Below are positions 9,558 to 18,116 of a DNA stretch of 64,000 nt, piece by piece (position 1 is the stretch's first letter; each line of letters opens with the position of its first letter). The notes below the pieces were generated by a model. The model was given only the letters and a program-made list of their open reading frames with translations. It did not search any database and was not told the DNA's origin. The stretch lies in the NCBI GenBank assembly GCA_964587625.1, contig CAZPLU010000003.1, positions 53,644 through 117,643 on the forward strand. The letters run 5' to 3'. Both the position numbers and the translations under genes were made by a program. Source of the stretch: DAOPZJ01 sp964587625. Its GTDB lineage: Bacteria; Bacillota; Clostridia; Oscillospirales; JAKOTC01.

Positions 9558-10052
9558 ATGAAAGCACACGGAAAGGTCATCAAATACGGCGACAACGTGG
9601 ACACCGACGTCATCATCCCGGCGCGCTACCTCAATTCCTCCAACCCAAGGGAACTCGCCGCCCACTGCATGGAGGACCTCGACCCGACCTTCGTCAAACG
9701 CGTCAGGGCGGGAGACATCCTCGTCGGCGGGCGCAATTTCGGCTGCGGCTCGTCGCGCGAGCACGCGCCGCTGGCCATCAAGACCTCCGGTATCGCCTGC
9801 GTGGTCGCCGAGTCGTTCGCGCGTATTTTCTACCGCAACGCCATCAACATCGGGCTGCCGATTATCGAGTGCCCCGAGGCCGCCAAGGCCATTTCCGAGG
9901 GTGACGAGGTCGAAATCGACTTTGCCGGCGGAAGCATCGCAGACCTGACGACCGGAAAGACCTACACCGCGCAGCCGTTCCCGGAATTTATCCAAAGCAT
10001 TATCGAGGCGGGCGGATTGATCAATGCGATTGAAATGAATTTGATCAAGTAG
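9558..10052 (+). CDS. leuD: 3-isopropylmalate dehydratase, small subunit
   Basis: Swivel-domain subunit partner of LeuC, about 164 residues, the short form that pairs with the short LeuC. It begins AHGKVIKYGDNVDTDVIIPARYLN and contains the hallmark GRNFGCGSSREHAPLAIK that binds the substrate carboxylates. ATGs exist at 9546 and 9558. AAAGGA covers the first ATG itself and sits about eleven bases before the second, so 9558 is preferred. The leuC-leuD gap (9443-9557) holds a small inverted repeat around AAAACAGCGCGG and no gene. Confidence 0.95.
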   Translation: MKAHGKVIKYGDNVDTDVIIPARYLNSSNPRELAAHCMEDLDPTFVKRVRAGDILVGGRNFGCGSSREHAPLAIKTSGIACVVAESFARIFYRNAINIGLPIIECPEAAKAISEGDEVEIDFAGGSIADLTTGKTYTAQPFPEFIQSIIEAGGLINAIEMNLIK

Positions 10053-10102
10053 CAGGGAAGGCGGCTGCGAAGAAATGAACCTTTAAAACGATGATCGGAA
10101 TC

Positions 10103-10237
10103 CCGTTTTTGCGAGGAGAGCGCGGAGTTTTACCCCGCGCATGACGAAGCAATCCGGAAACGAGACATCCGGATTATAACCGGATTAAAATTCCAACAGG
10201 GGAACGGACTGGATTGCCGCGCTGCGCTCGCAATGAC
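10103..10237. repeat. Second copy of the GCGAGGAG/CGCAATGAC dispersed repeat
   Basis: The leuD-leuB gap carries TTTTGCGAGGAGAGCG, then ATGACGAAGCAATCCGG, and closes with CTGGATTGCCGCG and CTCGCAATGACGAA. The ends pair, and internal blocks match the copy at 4853-5022. An extra CGCGGAG...CCCCGCG hairpin lies in the left half. It is non-coding; leuB starts 30 bases later with its own AAAGGAA. Confidence 0.8.
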
Positions 10238-10267
10238 GAATAAACAACCAAAGAAAGGAAAAACACC

Positions 10268-11341
10268 GTGGATTATCAAATCGCGCTCATTAAAGGCGAC
10301 GGCATCGGCCCCGAAATCGTCGATTGCGCCGTCAAGGTATTAGATGCTGTCGGTGTAAAATTCGGTCATCAATTCAATTATTACGACCTGCCCGCGGGCG
10401 GCAACGCCATCGACGCATACAGCGTTCCGTTGCCCGAAGATACCGTCAGGGGCTGCCTTGTCTCCGACGGCGTTCTGCTCGGCGCGGTCGGCGGCCCGAA
10501 ATGGGATGCGCTGCCCGGGCATCTGCGCCCCGAACGCGCTTTGCTCGGCCTCCGCGCGGCCATGGGTTTATATGCCAACCTCCGCCCGGCGAAATTGTTC
10601 GAATCGCTCAAAGCCGCAAGCCCCCTGCGCCCGGACATCGTGGAAAAGGGGTTTGACCTCGTGATCGTGCGCGAACTCACCGGCGGCATCTATTTCGGCC
10701 AAAGCGGCAGGCGCGAGGGGAAATTCGGCCCGGAGGCGTTTGACACCGAGTGCTACAGTGTGGATGAAATCGAACGCATCGGGCGCGTGGCTTTTGGACT
10801 TGCGGCCAAACGGCGCAAAAAGGTCACGAGTGTCGACAAGGCCAACGTCTTGGAAAGTTCCCGCTTGTGGCGCGAAATTATGCATAAGCTCGCAGAAGAA
10901 CACCCCGATATCGAGTATTCGGATATGCTCGTCGACAACGCCGCCATGCAGCTGGTGCGCAGCCCGTGCCAGTTCGACGTGGTCGTCACCTCGAATTTGT
11001 TCGGCGACATCCTCTCGGACGAGGCGTCGATGCTGACCGGCTCCATCGGCCTGCTGCCGTCCGCTTCTCTTGGAGACGGCGCGCGCGGCCTGTACGAGCC
11101 GATCCACGGCTCCGCGCCCGACATCGCGAACACCGGAAAAGCCAACCCGATCGCAACCATCCTGTCTGCCGCGATGATGCTGCGCTGGTCGTTTGACCTG
11201 CAAAAAGAAGCCGACGCGGTGGAAAGCGCGGTCGCGCGGACGCTCGCCGCGGGTCACCGCACTGCGGATATCCTCGGCACCTCCGATGCCGCCCCCCTGA
11301 ACACCGTCCAAATGACCAAAAAAATCATCGAATTGTTATAA
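10268..11341 (+). CDS. leuB: 3-isopropylmalate dehydrogenase
   Basis: NAD-dependent oxidative decarboxylase of the isocitrate/isopropylmalate family, 357 residues. It starts with GTG (DYQIALIKGDGIGPEIVDCA), preceded by AAAGGAAAAACACC. Motifs: GDGIGPEI at residue 10, the RPAKLF and VRELTGGIYFG substrate loop, the YSDMLVDNAAMQLV metal region, NLFGDILSDEAS, and GLYEPIHGSAPDIA(N) for NAD binding. It serves leucine synthesis and, through the citramalate path, oxidises 3-methylmalate to 2-oxobutyrate. It is the last gene of the block; a bidirectional hairpin terminator follows at 11527. Confidence 0.97.
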   Translation: MDYQIALIKGDGIGPEIVDCAVKVLDAVGVKFGHQFNYYDLPAGGNAIDAYSVPLPEDTVRGCLVSDGVLLGAVGGPKWDALPGHLRPERALLGLRAAMGLYANLRPAKLFESLKAASPLRPDIVEKGFDLVIVRELTGGIYFGQSGRREGKFGPEAFDTECYSVDEIERIGRVAFGLAAKRRKKVTSVDKANVLESSRLWREIMHKLAEEHPDIEYSDMLVDNAAMQLVRSPCQFDVVVTSNLFGDILSDEASMLTGSIGLLPSASLGDGARGLYEPIHGSAPDIANTGKANPIATILSAAMMLRWSFDLQKEADAVESAVARTLAAGHRTADILGTSDAAPLNTVQMTKKIIELL

Positions 11342-11353
11342 ACCCGGATGTAA

Positions 11354-11414
11354 GTAGGGCGGGATGCCCTTATCCCGCCGAAATTTCCCGTAAAACAAAT
11401 GTTTTACGGGAAAT
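11354..11414. repeat. Intergenic double hairpin of the GTAGGGCGGG type
   Basis: Directly after leuB, GTAGGGCGGGAT...ATCCCGCC makes one hairpin. A second, perfect 14-bp inverted repeat follows at 11383-11396 and 11401-11414 (ATTTCCCGTAAAAC with a 4-base loop). The GTAGGGCGGG head recurs at 54943, so this is a repeat family rather than only a local terminator. No gene is seen in the rest of the 234-bp gap. Confidence 0.7.
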
Positions 11415-11526
11415 CGAAGTAAAGAGACAATATTAAATGATCTTCATATATCATATATCGTAGTTTTTACGACGGGGTTTGGGGGCATTTCGTCTTATTT
11501 TTCAAAATACCAAATCCATGATAAAC

Positions 11527-11564
11527 AACCAATCTGTAAAGTATATAAGCTTTACAGATTGGTT
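11527..11564. terminator. Bidirectional terminator between leuB and pdp
   Basis: AACCAATCTGTAAAG (11527-11541) pairs perfectly over 15 bp with CTTTACAGATTGGTT (11550-11564). It lies between the convergent leuB and pdp genes, with a T-rich TTTGCTTT tail on the plus strand, so it can stop transcription from both sides. Confidence 0.8.
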
Positions 11565-11575
11565 TGCTTTCATGT

Positions 11576-12874
11576 CTATGATATGATTTTATAGATCAGC
11601 GGAACCGACTTCGGGGGCGCGTCCCCGTATTGGAACGCCGATAAAAACACGGGCTTCGCCGCTTCGAATTTGCGCTTTTCGCTTGCGTATAACACCGCAA
11701 TCGGTTCGCCTTTTTCAACCATATCGCCGGTCTTTTTCAGCATGGTTAAGCCGGCAAGCGGGTCGATTTGATCTTCAAGCGAAGCCCGTCCCGCGCCCAG
11801 CATACCCGCCGCCTCGCCGATCCGTTTGGCGTCGGTCCTGCGGATATACCCGTCCTTTTCGGCGGTCACGGTCAGCCGATAAGGGGCTTTCGGCATCTTG
11901 TCCGGTTCCAAAATCCAACGCGCGTCGCCGCCTTGCAGCCGCACTGTGTCGGCCATCTTCTGTAAAGCTAAACCGCTTTCCACCGCTTTTTGTATCGCCT
12001 TATCGGCGTCCGTGCCGGTATATCCCGCGTGCAGCAGCATTTGTTTAGACAATACATGGCAGACCTCACGCAAGTCGCGGTCTCCGCCGCCTTTCAGCAC
12101 CTCGACCGCCTCCGCGACCTCCAACAGATTGCCGACATTATGCCCGAGCGGCGTGTCCATGTCCGAAATCACGGCGCTGACTTTTTTATTTGCGGCGGTG
12201 CCGATTTTGACCATCAGGCGCGCCAATTCCTCGGCTTTTTTCCGGGTCGCCATAAAAGAGCCGCTGCCGTATTTGACGTCGAGGACGATGATGTCCGCGC
12301 CGCCCGCCAACTTTTTGCTCATGACGCTCGAGGCGATCAGCGGCATGCTGTCGACGGTGCCGGTCACGTCTCGCAGGGCGTACAGGCGCTTGTCGGCGGG
12401 GACGAGCCCCTTGGACTGCCCGATCACGCACATGCCGTTTTGGTTGACGATCTCGGCGAACATTTCCGGGGAAATGGCCGTGGAAAGCCCTTTGATCGAC
12501 TCCAGCTTGTCGATCGTGCCGCCGGTGTGCCCGAGACCGCGCCCCGACATCTTGGCGATCTTCAGCCCGCTGGCCGCCGCGATCGGCGCGACGACCAGCG
12601 TGGTCTTGTCGCCGACGCCGCCGGTGCTGTGCTTGTCGGCCTTGACGCCCTCGATGGCTGAGAGATCGGCGACCGCGCCCGAGTCGCGCATGGCAAGCGT
12701 GAACTGCGCCGTCTCCTCATCGGTCATGCCGTTGAACCAGACGGCCATCAGCCACGCCGCGAGCTGGTAGTCGGGGATCAACCCGTCGCCCGCGCCGTTT
12801 GCGACAAAAGCAAGCTCCTCTTTGGTCAGCCGTTTGCCGTGCTTTTTCTTTTCGATAATCTCAACCATTCCCAT
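11576..12874 (-). CDS. pdp: Pyrimidine-nucleoside phosphorylase
   Basis: Phosphorolyses uridine, thymidine and deoxyuridine to base and (deoxy)ribose 1-phosphate for salvage. 432 residues, normal for the Pdp/DeoA family. It begins MGMVEIIEKKKHGKRLTKEE, has the phosphate-binding DKHSTGGVGDKTTLVVAP motif, the KMSGRGLGHTGGTIDKLES signature and the hinge GADIIVLDVKYGSGSFM. The last 90 residues form the PYNP C-terminal domain. Pdp and thymidine phosphorylase are hard to separate by eye; the overall wording matches Firmicute Pdp. AAAGGAAT stands upstream of the ATG, at somewhat long spacing. It is a single gene on the minus strand. Confidence 0.93.
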   Translation of the reverse strand: MGMVEIIEKKKHGKRLTKEELAFVANGAGDGLIPDYQLAAWLMAVWFNGMTDEETAQFTLAMRDSGAVADLSAIEGVKADKHSTGGVGDKTTLVVAPIAAASGLKIAKMSGRGLGHTGGTIDKLESIKGLSTAISPEMFAEIVNQNGMCVIGQSKGLVPADKRLYALRDVTGTVDSMPLIASSVMSKKLAGGADIIVLDVKYGSGSFMATRKKAEELARLMVKIGTAANKKVSAVISDMDTPLGHNVGNLLEVAEAVEVLKGGGDRDLREVCHVLSKQMLLHAGYTGTDADKAIQKAVESGLALQKMADTVRLQGGDARWILEPDKMPKAPYRLTVTAEKDGYIRRTDAKRIGEAAGMLGAGRASLEDQIDPLAGLTMLKKTGDMVEKGEPIAVLYASEKRKFEAAKPVFLSAFQYGDAPPKSVPLIYKIIS

Positions 12875-13125
12875 ATATTAAAGTTCATTCCTTTCTTCAA
12901 ACCGGGGAATTGTGCCGATTTCGGTTTACCGAAATTCGGATTTTAAAACCCGAAAGGTACAAAACCCGCGTGAAGAATAAAATTTTTCACGCTATCCCCT
13001 CGTTCCCCGTTAGACATTTTTGAATTTAAAAGTACACACGCGGTTAAATGGGTATGCGGATATCGCCGCTCCGTGCGGAAAATGATACCACACCCCACGC
13101 AAAAACGCAAATATTTAAAAAACCG
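12875..13125. other. Gene-free divergent gap with small palindromes
   Basis: This is the part of the 484-bp gap between pdp and the exporter operon nearest pdp. It contains the palindrome around CGATTTCGG/CCGAAATTCGG near 12915-12940 and a hairpin GCGTGAA...TTCACGC near 12970-12995. No convincing ORF, tRNA or promoter was found for pdp here. Confidence 0.5.
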
Positions 13126-13154
13126 TTGACAAACTGGAAATGCTCGGTTATAAT
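13126..13154 (+). promoter_or_regulatory. Sigma-A promoter for the ABC exporter operon
   Basis: TTGACA at 13126-13131 and TATAAT at 13149-13154 are separated by exactly 17 bases, a full-consensus vegetative promoter. Transcription would start near 13161, giving a leader of about 200 bases before the exporter start. Confidence 0.85.
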
Positions 13155-13160
13155 ACGTCG

Positions 13161-13350
13161 TGTTTGACGCACCGAACGGTGTAGGCAGGTCGGTGTAGGG
13201 ACCTGTGGGCGGTGCTTCTTAATTTCGATTGGCTGGCGAAACAGCTTGTTTCGTCTTAAATATTTGTGCTTTTGACGCGTTTTTTTGATTCGGTGGTTTA
13301 AATTTATAATCATATCGACTGCCCGCGGTCTTTTTAACCGTCTGATAGAG
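13161..13350 (+). promoter_or_regulatory. Structured 5' leader of the ABC exporter mRNA
   Basis: The untranslated leader folds as nested stems: GCACCG (13169) with CGGTGC (13210), inside which CAGGTC (13186) pairs with GACCTG (13200). A separate hairpin CGAAACA/TGTTTCG lies at 13237-13253. No match to a riboswitch consensus I can recall was recognised. A long leader with competing hairpins ahead of a drug-type exporter suggests attenuation, as known for some multidrug ABC operons; that is inference. Confidence 0.5.
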
Positions 13351-13358
13351 GTACCGTT

Positions 13359-15221
13359 TTGAATAATAAACAACTCAATGGGAAGGGCAATTTTGCCTTT
13401 ATCATGCAGATGATGAGGGGAAACTGGCGTTTTTTTTGGATCTGCGTCATTGCGATGGCGCTGGGCGTCTGCCTGTCGTATATCACCCCGAAAATCGTCG
13501 GCGTCACCATCGACTCGGTCATCGGGCGGATGGATTTCAATCTGCCGCAACGGCTGAAGGATGTCATCACACAGCTCGGCGGCCAGGAATTTTTATTAAA
13601 AAATTTGTTCATCTGCGGCCTGCTCGTGTTTGCGGTCGCGGTGTTCTCCGCCGTTTTCAACTACATCCGCAACTATTCGGGCGCAAAATTGGCTCAGCAC
13701 CTGTCCTATAAACTGCGCAAGACGCTGTTCGACCACATCCAGCGGCTGCCGTTCTCGTGGCACAAGTCGATCCAGACCGGCGACGTGATGCAGCGCTGCT
13801 CATCGGACGTGGACACGGTTTGCAACTTCGTCTCGGGTCAGTTCACCGAGGTCGTCCGCATCGTGTTTATGCTGGTCATCGCCTATGTGTTGATGTTTTC
13901 GATTAACACCAAGTTGGCGTTGGCTTGTCTGGCGTTCGTGCCCGTGGTCATCGGCTATTCGGGCGGTTTCTACGGCAGGATCGCAAAACGCTTTAAACTG
14001 GCGGATGAAGCCGAGGGCCGCATGCACGCCATCGCGCAGGAAAACTTCACCGGCGTGCGGGTCGTGCGTGCGTTCGGGCGCGAGCGGCAGGAGCTCGACC
14101 GCTTCAAGGCGGGCAACGACGAATTTGCCAACCTCTGGATCAAGACCGGCGATTTGATGAGCTGGTATTGGAGCATCGGCGACCTGATCAGTTCCTCCCA
14201 GACGGCCATGCTGTTGATATACGGCACATTTCTGACGGTCAACGGCGAAATGAGCCCGGGCGACATCATCGTCTTTGCGATGTACGGAGGGATGTTGGCA
14301 TGGCCGATGCGCCGTCTCGGAAGAACGCTGGGAGAAATGAGCAAGGCCGGTGTCTCGATCGGGAGGATCAACGATATTTTGACGGTAAAAGCCGAACGGG
14401 ACGAAGAAACCGACCTGTTTCCCGAGATCAAAGGCGATATTAAATACGAGCATGTCAATTTCGGTTTCGAGAATGCGGAGGTCTTGCGCGACGTCTCGTT
14501 TGAACTCAAAGCCGGACAGACGCTGGCAATTCTGGGCGGCACGGGCAGCGGCAAATCGACGCTGCTGCACCTGCTGAACCGCCTGTATGACCTCGACGGG
14601 GAAAAAGGGCAGGGCAAGATCACGATCGACGGCATCGACGTCAACAAGATCAACCGCAGGCATTTGCGCCGCAATATCGCAATGGTGCTGCAGGAGCCGT
14701 TTCTGTTCTCGGATACCATCGACAACAACCTCAGATTGGCCGCGCCCGATACCACCCGCGAGGGCATTGAATCGGCGACCAACACGGCGGAAATTCACCA
14801 TTCGATTCTCGAATTCCCGCAGGGTTACGAGACGATGATCGGCGAAAAGGGCGTCACGCTCTCGGGCGGACAGCGCCAACGCGTGGCGATCGCGCGCGCG
14901 CTCGTCGAGGACGCGCCGGTGCTGGTGTTCGACGATTCGCTCTCGGCGGTCGACGTCGAGACCGACAGCAAAATCCGTTCCGCGCTCAAGCGTCGCACCA
15001 AGGACACGACAACCATCATCATCTCGCACCGCATCTCGACGCTGATGGACGCGGATCAGATCATGGTGCTCTCGGAAGGAAAGATCGCAGAGTTGGGCAC
15101 CCATGCGGAACTCTTAAAATTAAACGGTATTTACAGCTCTATCTTCAACATCCAGAGCATGTTTGAAGAGGAGATGGAAACGGAGGTGGGCGCAAATGGC
15201 GGCGGAACTCAATCAAAATAA
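13359..15221 (+). CDS. Heterodimeric ABC exporter, subunit with degenerate ATP site
   Basis: ABC transporter half: six membrane segments in residues 20-330 (ABC_membrane type I exporter) then a nucleotide-binding domain. 620 residues. Walker A GGTGSGKST is at 393-401, signature LSGGQ at 501-505, Walker B VLVFDD with Asp526 where the catalytic Glu should be, and switch His557. Asp in place of Glu is typical of the degenerate subunit of BmrC/TM287-like heterodimers. It starts with TTG (NNKQLN), 8 bases after AGAGG. The next gene overlaps its end by 26 bases and encodes the partner. Substrate unknown: drug, lipid or peptide export are all possible. Confidence 0.93.
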   Translation: MNNKQLNGKGNFAFIMQMMRGNWRFFWICVIAMALGVCLSYITPKIVGVTIDSVIGRMDFNLPQRLKDVITQLGGQEFLLKNLFICGLLVFAVAVFSAVFNYIRNYSGAKLAQHLSYKLRKTLFDHIQRLPFSWHKSIQTGDVMQRCSSDVDTVCNFVSGQFTEVVRIVFMLVIAYVLMFSINTKLALACLAFVPVVIGYSGGFYGRIAKRFKLADEAEGRMHAIAQENFTGVRVVRAFGRERQELDRFKAGNDEFANLWIKTGDLMSWYWSIGDLISSSQTAMLLIYGTFLTVNGEMSPGDIIVFAMYGGMLAWPMRRLGRTLGEMSKAGVSIGRINDILTVKAERDEETDLFPEIKGDIKYEHVNFGFENAEVLRDVSFELKAGQTLAILGGTGSGKSTLLHLLNRLYDLDGEKGQGKITIDGIDVNKINRRHLRRNIAMVLQEPFLFSDTIDNNLRLAAPDTTREGIESATNTAEIHHSILEFPQGYETMIGEKGVTLSGGQRQRVAIARALVEDAPVLVFDDSLSAVDVETDSKIRSALKRRTKDTTTIIISHRISTLMDADQIMVLSEGKIAELGTHAELLKLNGIYSSIFNIQSMFEEEMETEVGANGGGTQSK

Positions 15222-17043
15222 TTTCGACGAATACGCCCTCAGCAACAAGTTCGAATTCAAAGAGTGGAAGCGCATGTTCGCCTTCCTCAAAAATCACAAA
15301 AAATATCTGATTCCTCTGCTGATCTGCACTTTAATCACGGCTTGCGTAGACGCATTGATCCCCTATTTTTCCCGGTACGCTTTCAATGTTTTTATCGGCG
15401 GAAACACCACAGAGGGAATTCAATGGTTTGTTTTGCTTTATGCAGCTGCAATTTCGATTCAGGTCACGGGCACGATTATCTTCATCCGCAATTCGATGAA
15501 CCTCGACCTTCGGGTCGGAAAAGACCTGCGCAACGCCTGTTTTGAAAAGCTGCAGCGCCAGTCGCTGTCCTATTTCAATGTCACGCCGGTCGGCTATTTG
15601 CTGTCCCGCGTGCTGAACGACACTTTCAGTTTGGGCGGCATGCTGGCCTGGGGTCTCGCCGATACGGTCTGGACGACCTGCTATCTGACCTTTTGCTCGG
15701 TCTCGATGTTCATTTTGAACTGGAAGCTGGCGCTGCTGGTGATGTTGGTACTGGTCGGAGCGATTGTCATCTTGCAACTGATGCAAAAAAACATCCTCAA
15801 ATTAAACCGCGAGGTGCGCAGGACCAACGCAAAGCTGACCGCCGCGTTCAACGAGGACATCACCGGCGCGAAGACCATCAAGACGCTTGCCGTCGAGGAC
15901 AGCGTCTGCCACTCGTTTGACAAGATCAACGTCGAAATGCGCGCCAAATCGCTGCGGGCAAGGCGGCTTCGCTCGGTGTTCCAGCCGATCATACTGGTGT
16001 TGGGCACGATGATCCTGGCGGTCGTCATCTCGTCGGGCAGCGGCTTCGCGGGCGACCCGGAGGGACTCGGCACATTGGCGGTGTTCATCGCCTATGCGCT
16101 CTCGGTCATCGACCCGATCTCGAACATCACCGACTTCGCGGTCGATCTGATCGCGCTCCAGGTCAACGTCGAGCGCATCAACCGCCTGATCGACGCCGAG
16201 CCGCTAGTCAAAGACCGCCCCGACGTCGTCGAAAAATACGGCGACGTCTTTGAGCCGAAGCGCGAGAACTGGGAGCCGATCAAGGGCGACATCGAATTCG
16301 AGGACGTCACCTTCCGCTACCCGGACGGCAACGTCGACGTGCTCTCGCACTTCAACCTCAAGATCAAATCCGGCAGCTTGATCGCCATCGTCGGCGAGAC
16401 CGGCGCGGGTAAATCGACGCTGGTCAACCTGGCCTGCCGGTTCTTCGAGCCGACCGAGGGCAGGGTGCTGATCGACGGCACGGATTACCGCGAGCGCTCG
16501 ATCAACTGGCTGCACTCCTCCATCGGCTATGTGCTGCAGCAGCCGCATCTGTTCTCGGGTACGATCAAGGAGAATATCCGCTACGGCAACCCCGGCGCGA
16601 CGGATGAAGAAATTATTGAAGCCGCCAAGGTCGCCTGCGCGCACGAGTTCATCATAAAGCTCAAGGACGGCTACGATTCCAACGTCGGCGAGGGCGGCGA
16701 CCTGCTCTCGACCGGCCAAAAGCAATTGATTTCAATTGCCCGCGCGGTGGCCGCGAATCCGCGCATCTTCGTGCTCGACGAGGCGACCTCTTCGGTCGAC
16801 ACCGAGACCGAGCAATTGATTTCAAAAGTCATCTCGACGGTGCTCGAAAACCGTACCTCGTTCATCATCGCGCACCGGCTCTCGACGATCAAAAACGCCG
16901 ACTTGATTTTGATGGTGGACGACGGAAAGATCATCGAGCAGGGTACGCACCGTCAGTTGCTGCGCCAAAAGGGCCGTTATTACGCCCTTTACAGCCGCCA
17001 GTTCGAAAACGAGGAACAGGGCAAGATTTTCGCCCGGACTTAA
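15196..17043 (+). CDS. Heterodimeric ABC exporter, partner subunit with catalytic Glu
   Basis: Second half-transporter, 615 residues from ATG 15196. This start follows GGAGGTG at 15182-15188; the earlier ATG at 15163 has no such site. Six membrane segments are followed by a nucleotide-binding domain with Walker A GETGAGKST (400-408), Walker B FVLDE with Glu529, and IAHRLST. Its signature is LSTGQ rather than LSGGQ. Together with the first subunit (LSGGQ but Asp for Glu) this gives one consensus and one degenerate ATP site, the known pattern for BmrCD-like pairs. The overlap indicates translational coupling and a 1:1 complex in the membrane. Confidence 0.94.
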   Translation: MAAELNQNNFDEYALSNKFEFKEWKRMFAFLKNHKKYLIPLLICTLITACVDALIPYFSRYAFNVFIGGNTTEGIQWFVLLYAAAISIQVTGTIIFIRNSMNLDLRVGKDLRNACFEKLQRQSLSYFNVTPVGYLLSRVLNDTFSLGGMLAWGLADTVWTTCYLTFCSVSMFILNWKLALLVMLVLVGAIVILQLMQKNILKLNREVRRTNAKLTAAFNEDITGAKTIKTLAVEDSVCHSFDKINVEMRAKSLRARRLRSVFQPIILVLGTMILAVVISSGSGFAGDPEGLGTLAVFIAYALSVIDPISNITDFAVDLIALQVNVERINRLIDAEPLVKDRPDVVEKYGDVFEPKRENWEPIKGDIEFEDVTFRYPDGNVDVLSHFNLKIKSGSLIAIVGETGAGKSTLVNLACRFFEPTEGRVLIDGTDYRERSINWLHSSIGYVLQQPHLFSGTIKENIRYGNPGATDEEIIEAAKVACAHEFIIKLKDGYDSNVGEGGDLLSTGQKQLISIARAVAANPRIFVLDEATSSVDTETEQLISKVISTVLENRTSFIIAHRLSTIKNADLILMVDDGKIIEQGTHRQLLRQKGRYYALYSRQFENEEQGKIFART

Positions 17044-17052
17044 AAATAAGAT

Positions 17053-17363
17053 ATGTATCACGATATCAAAAACCGCGAGACCTTTTGCGGATTCGAACCG
17101 ATCGGCAAAGGCCTGTCGGGTGATGAAAAATTTGCCGTAGAAACCGCTGACGGCAGGAAGCTATTGCTCCGCATCTCGGATATCTCGCAATACGAGCGCA
17201 GAAAGACCATGTTCGACATGATGGCGCGCGTCGCCGCGCTGGGCGTTCCGATGCCGAACCCCGTCGATTTCGGCACTTGCAACGGAGCAGGAACGTTTAT
17301 CAATTGTTGACCTGGTGCGAGGGCGAGGAATTGGAACCGATTCTGTTTTACCCCTGCAAATAA
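17053..17363 (+). pseudogene. Broken N-terminal remnant of an aminoglycoside-phosphotransferase-like gene
   Basis: The first 80 codons read like the N-lobe of the APH/choline-kinase family: FCGFEPIGKGLSGDEKFAVE, then LLLRISDISQYERRK. The frame stops at 17310 after GTFINC. Shifted by two bases, the same DNA continues the family sequence as YQLLTWCEGEELEPILFYPC and stops at 17363. The catalytic loop and C-lobe are absent, so the gene is both frameshifted and truncated. It lies ten bases after the exporter and 22 before the methyltransferase. Confidence 0.8.
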
Positions 17364-17385
17364 ATAAAAAAAGAAGCAAAACCAC

Positions 17386-18039
17386 ATGGAAAAAATGCAT
17401 GAATTCTTCGCCGCCCGCGCCGACGGTTATGAGGAGCATATGCTCACCTACGTTGAGGGCAGCAAAGAGGCCTATTTTGAAATGGCGCGGCTGCTGCCGA
17501 AATCCTGCCAAAATCTGCTCGACCTCGGCTGCGGCACCGGCCTGGAGCTGGACGAAATCTTCAAGCCGCTTCCCGATGTCCGCGTCACCGGAATCGACCT
17601 CACACGGGAAATGCTCGATAAATTGTTGCAAAAACACCCCGACAAGCGTTTAAATCTGATCTGCGGCAGCTATTTCGACGTTGATCTCGGCAAGTCCGAA
17701 TATGACTGCGCGGTCTCGTTTCAGACCCTGCACCATTTTTCGCATGAGGCCAAGATCGGACTGTATCGCAAAGTCAAAGAAGCGCTCAAACCCGGCGGCC
17801 GTTATATCGAATGCGATTATATGGTGGAAACGCAAGCGGAGGAAGACCTCTGTTATTCCGAAAACGCGCGTAAGCGCAAAGAACAGGGTATCCCGGACGG
17901 CGAGTTTTACCACTACGACACGCCCTGCACGGTGCAGAACCAAATCGAAATGCTCAAAACCGCCGGATTCACGCATGTGGAAATGGTATTTCGCATCGGC
18001 TGTACGACCATCTTGGTCGCCGATCATTCTGGTCGCTGA
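17386..18039 (+). CDS. Class I SAM-dependent methyltransferase
   Basis: 217 residues with a Rossmann methyltransferase core. Motif I LLDLGCGTGLELDEIF is near residues 44-59, an acidic TGIDLTREML loop binds the SAM ribose, FQTLHHFSHEAKIGLYRKV follows motif II, and LKPGGRYIECDY is motif III. The substrate cannot be read from sequence; the family includes small-molecule and ubiquinone/menaquinone-like methylases. No strong ribosome-binding site is seen before ATG 17386, and ATG 17395 is an alternative. It follows the phosphotransferase remnant closely and may be read with the exporter operon. Confidence 0.85.
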   Translation: MEKMHEFFAARADGYEEHMLTYVEGSKEAYFEMARLLPKSCQNLLDLGCGTGLELDEIFKPLPDVRVTGIDLTREMLDKLLQKHPDKRLNLICGSYFDVDLGKSEYDCAVSFQTLHHFSHEAKIGLYRKVKEALKPGGRYIECDYMVETQAEEDLCYSENARKRKEQGIPDGEFYHYDTPCTVQNQIEMLKTAGFTHVEMVFRIGCTTILVADHSGR

Positions 18040-18116
18040 AAAGGAATCAATATTGTAAAATAAAAAGGGAAACAGCAAATCCATATGGTGTAAAGTAATG
18101 ATACGATACACCCAAG

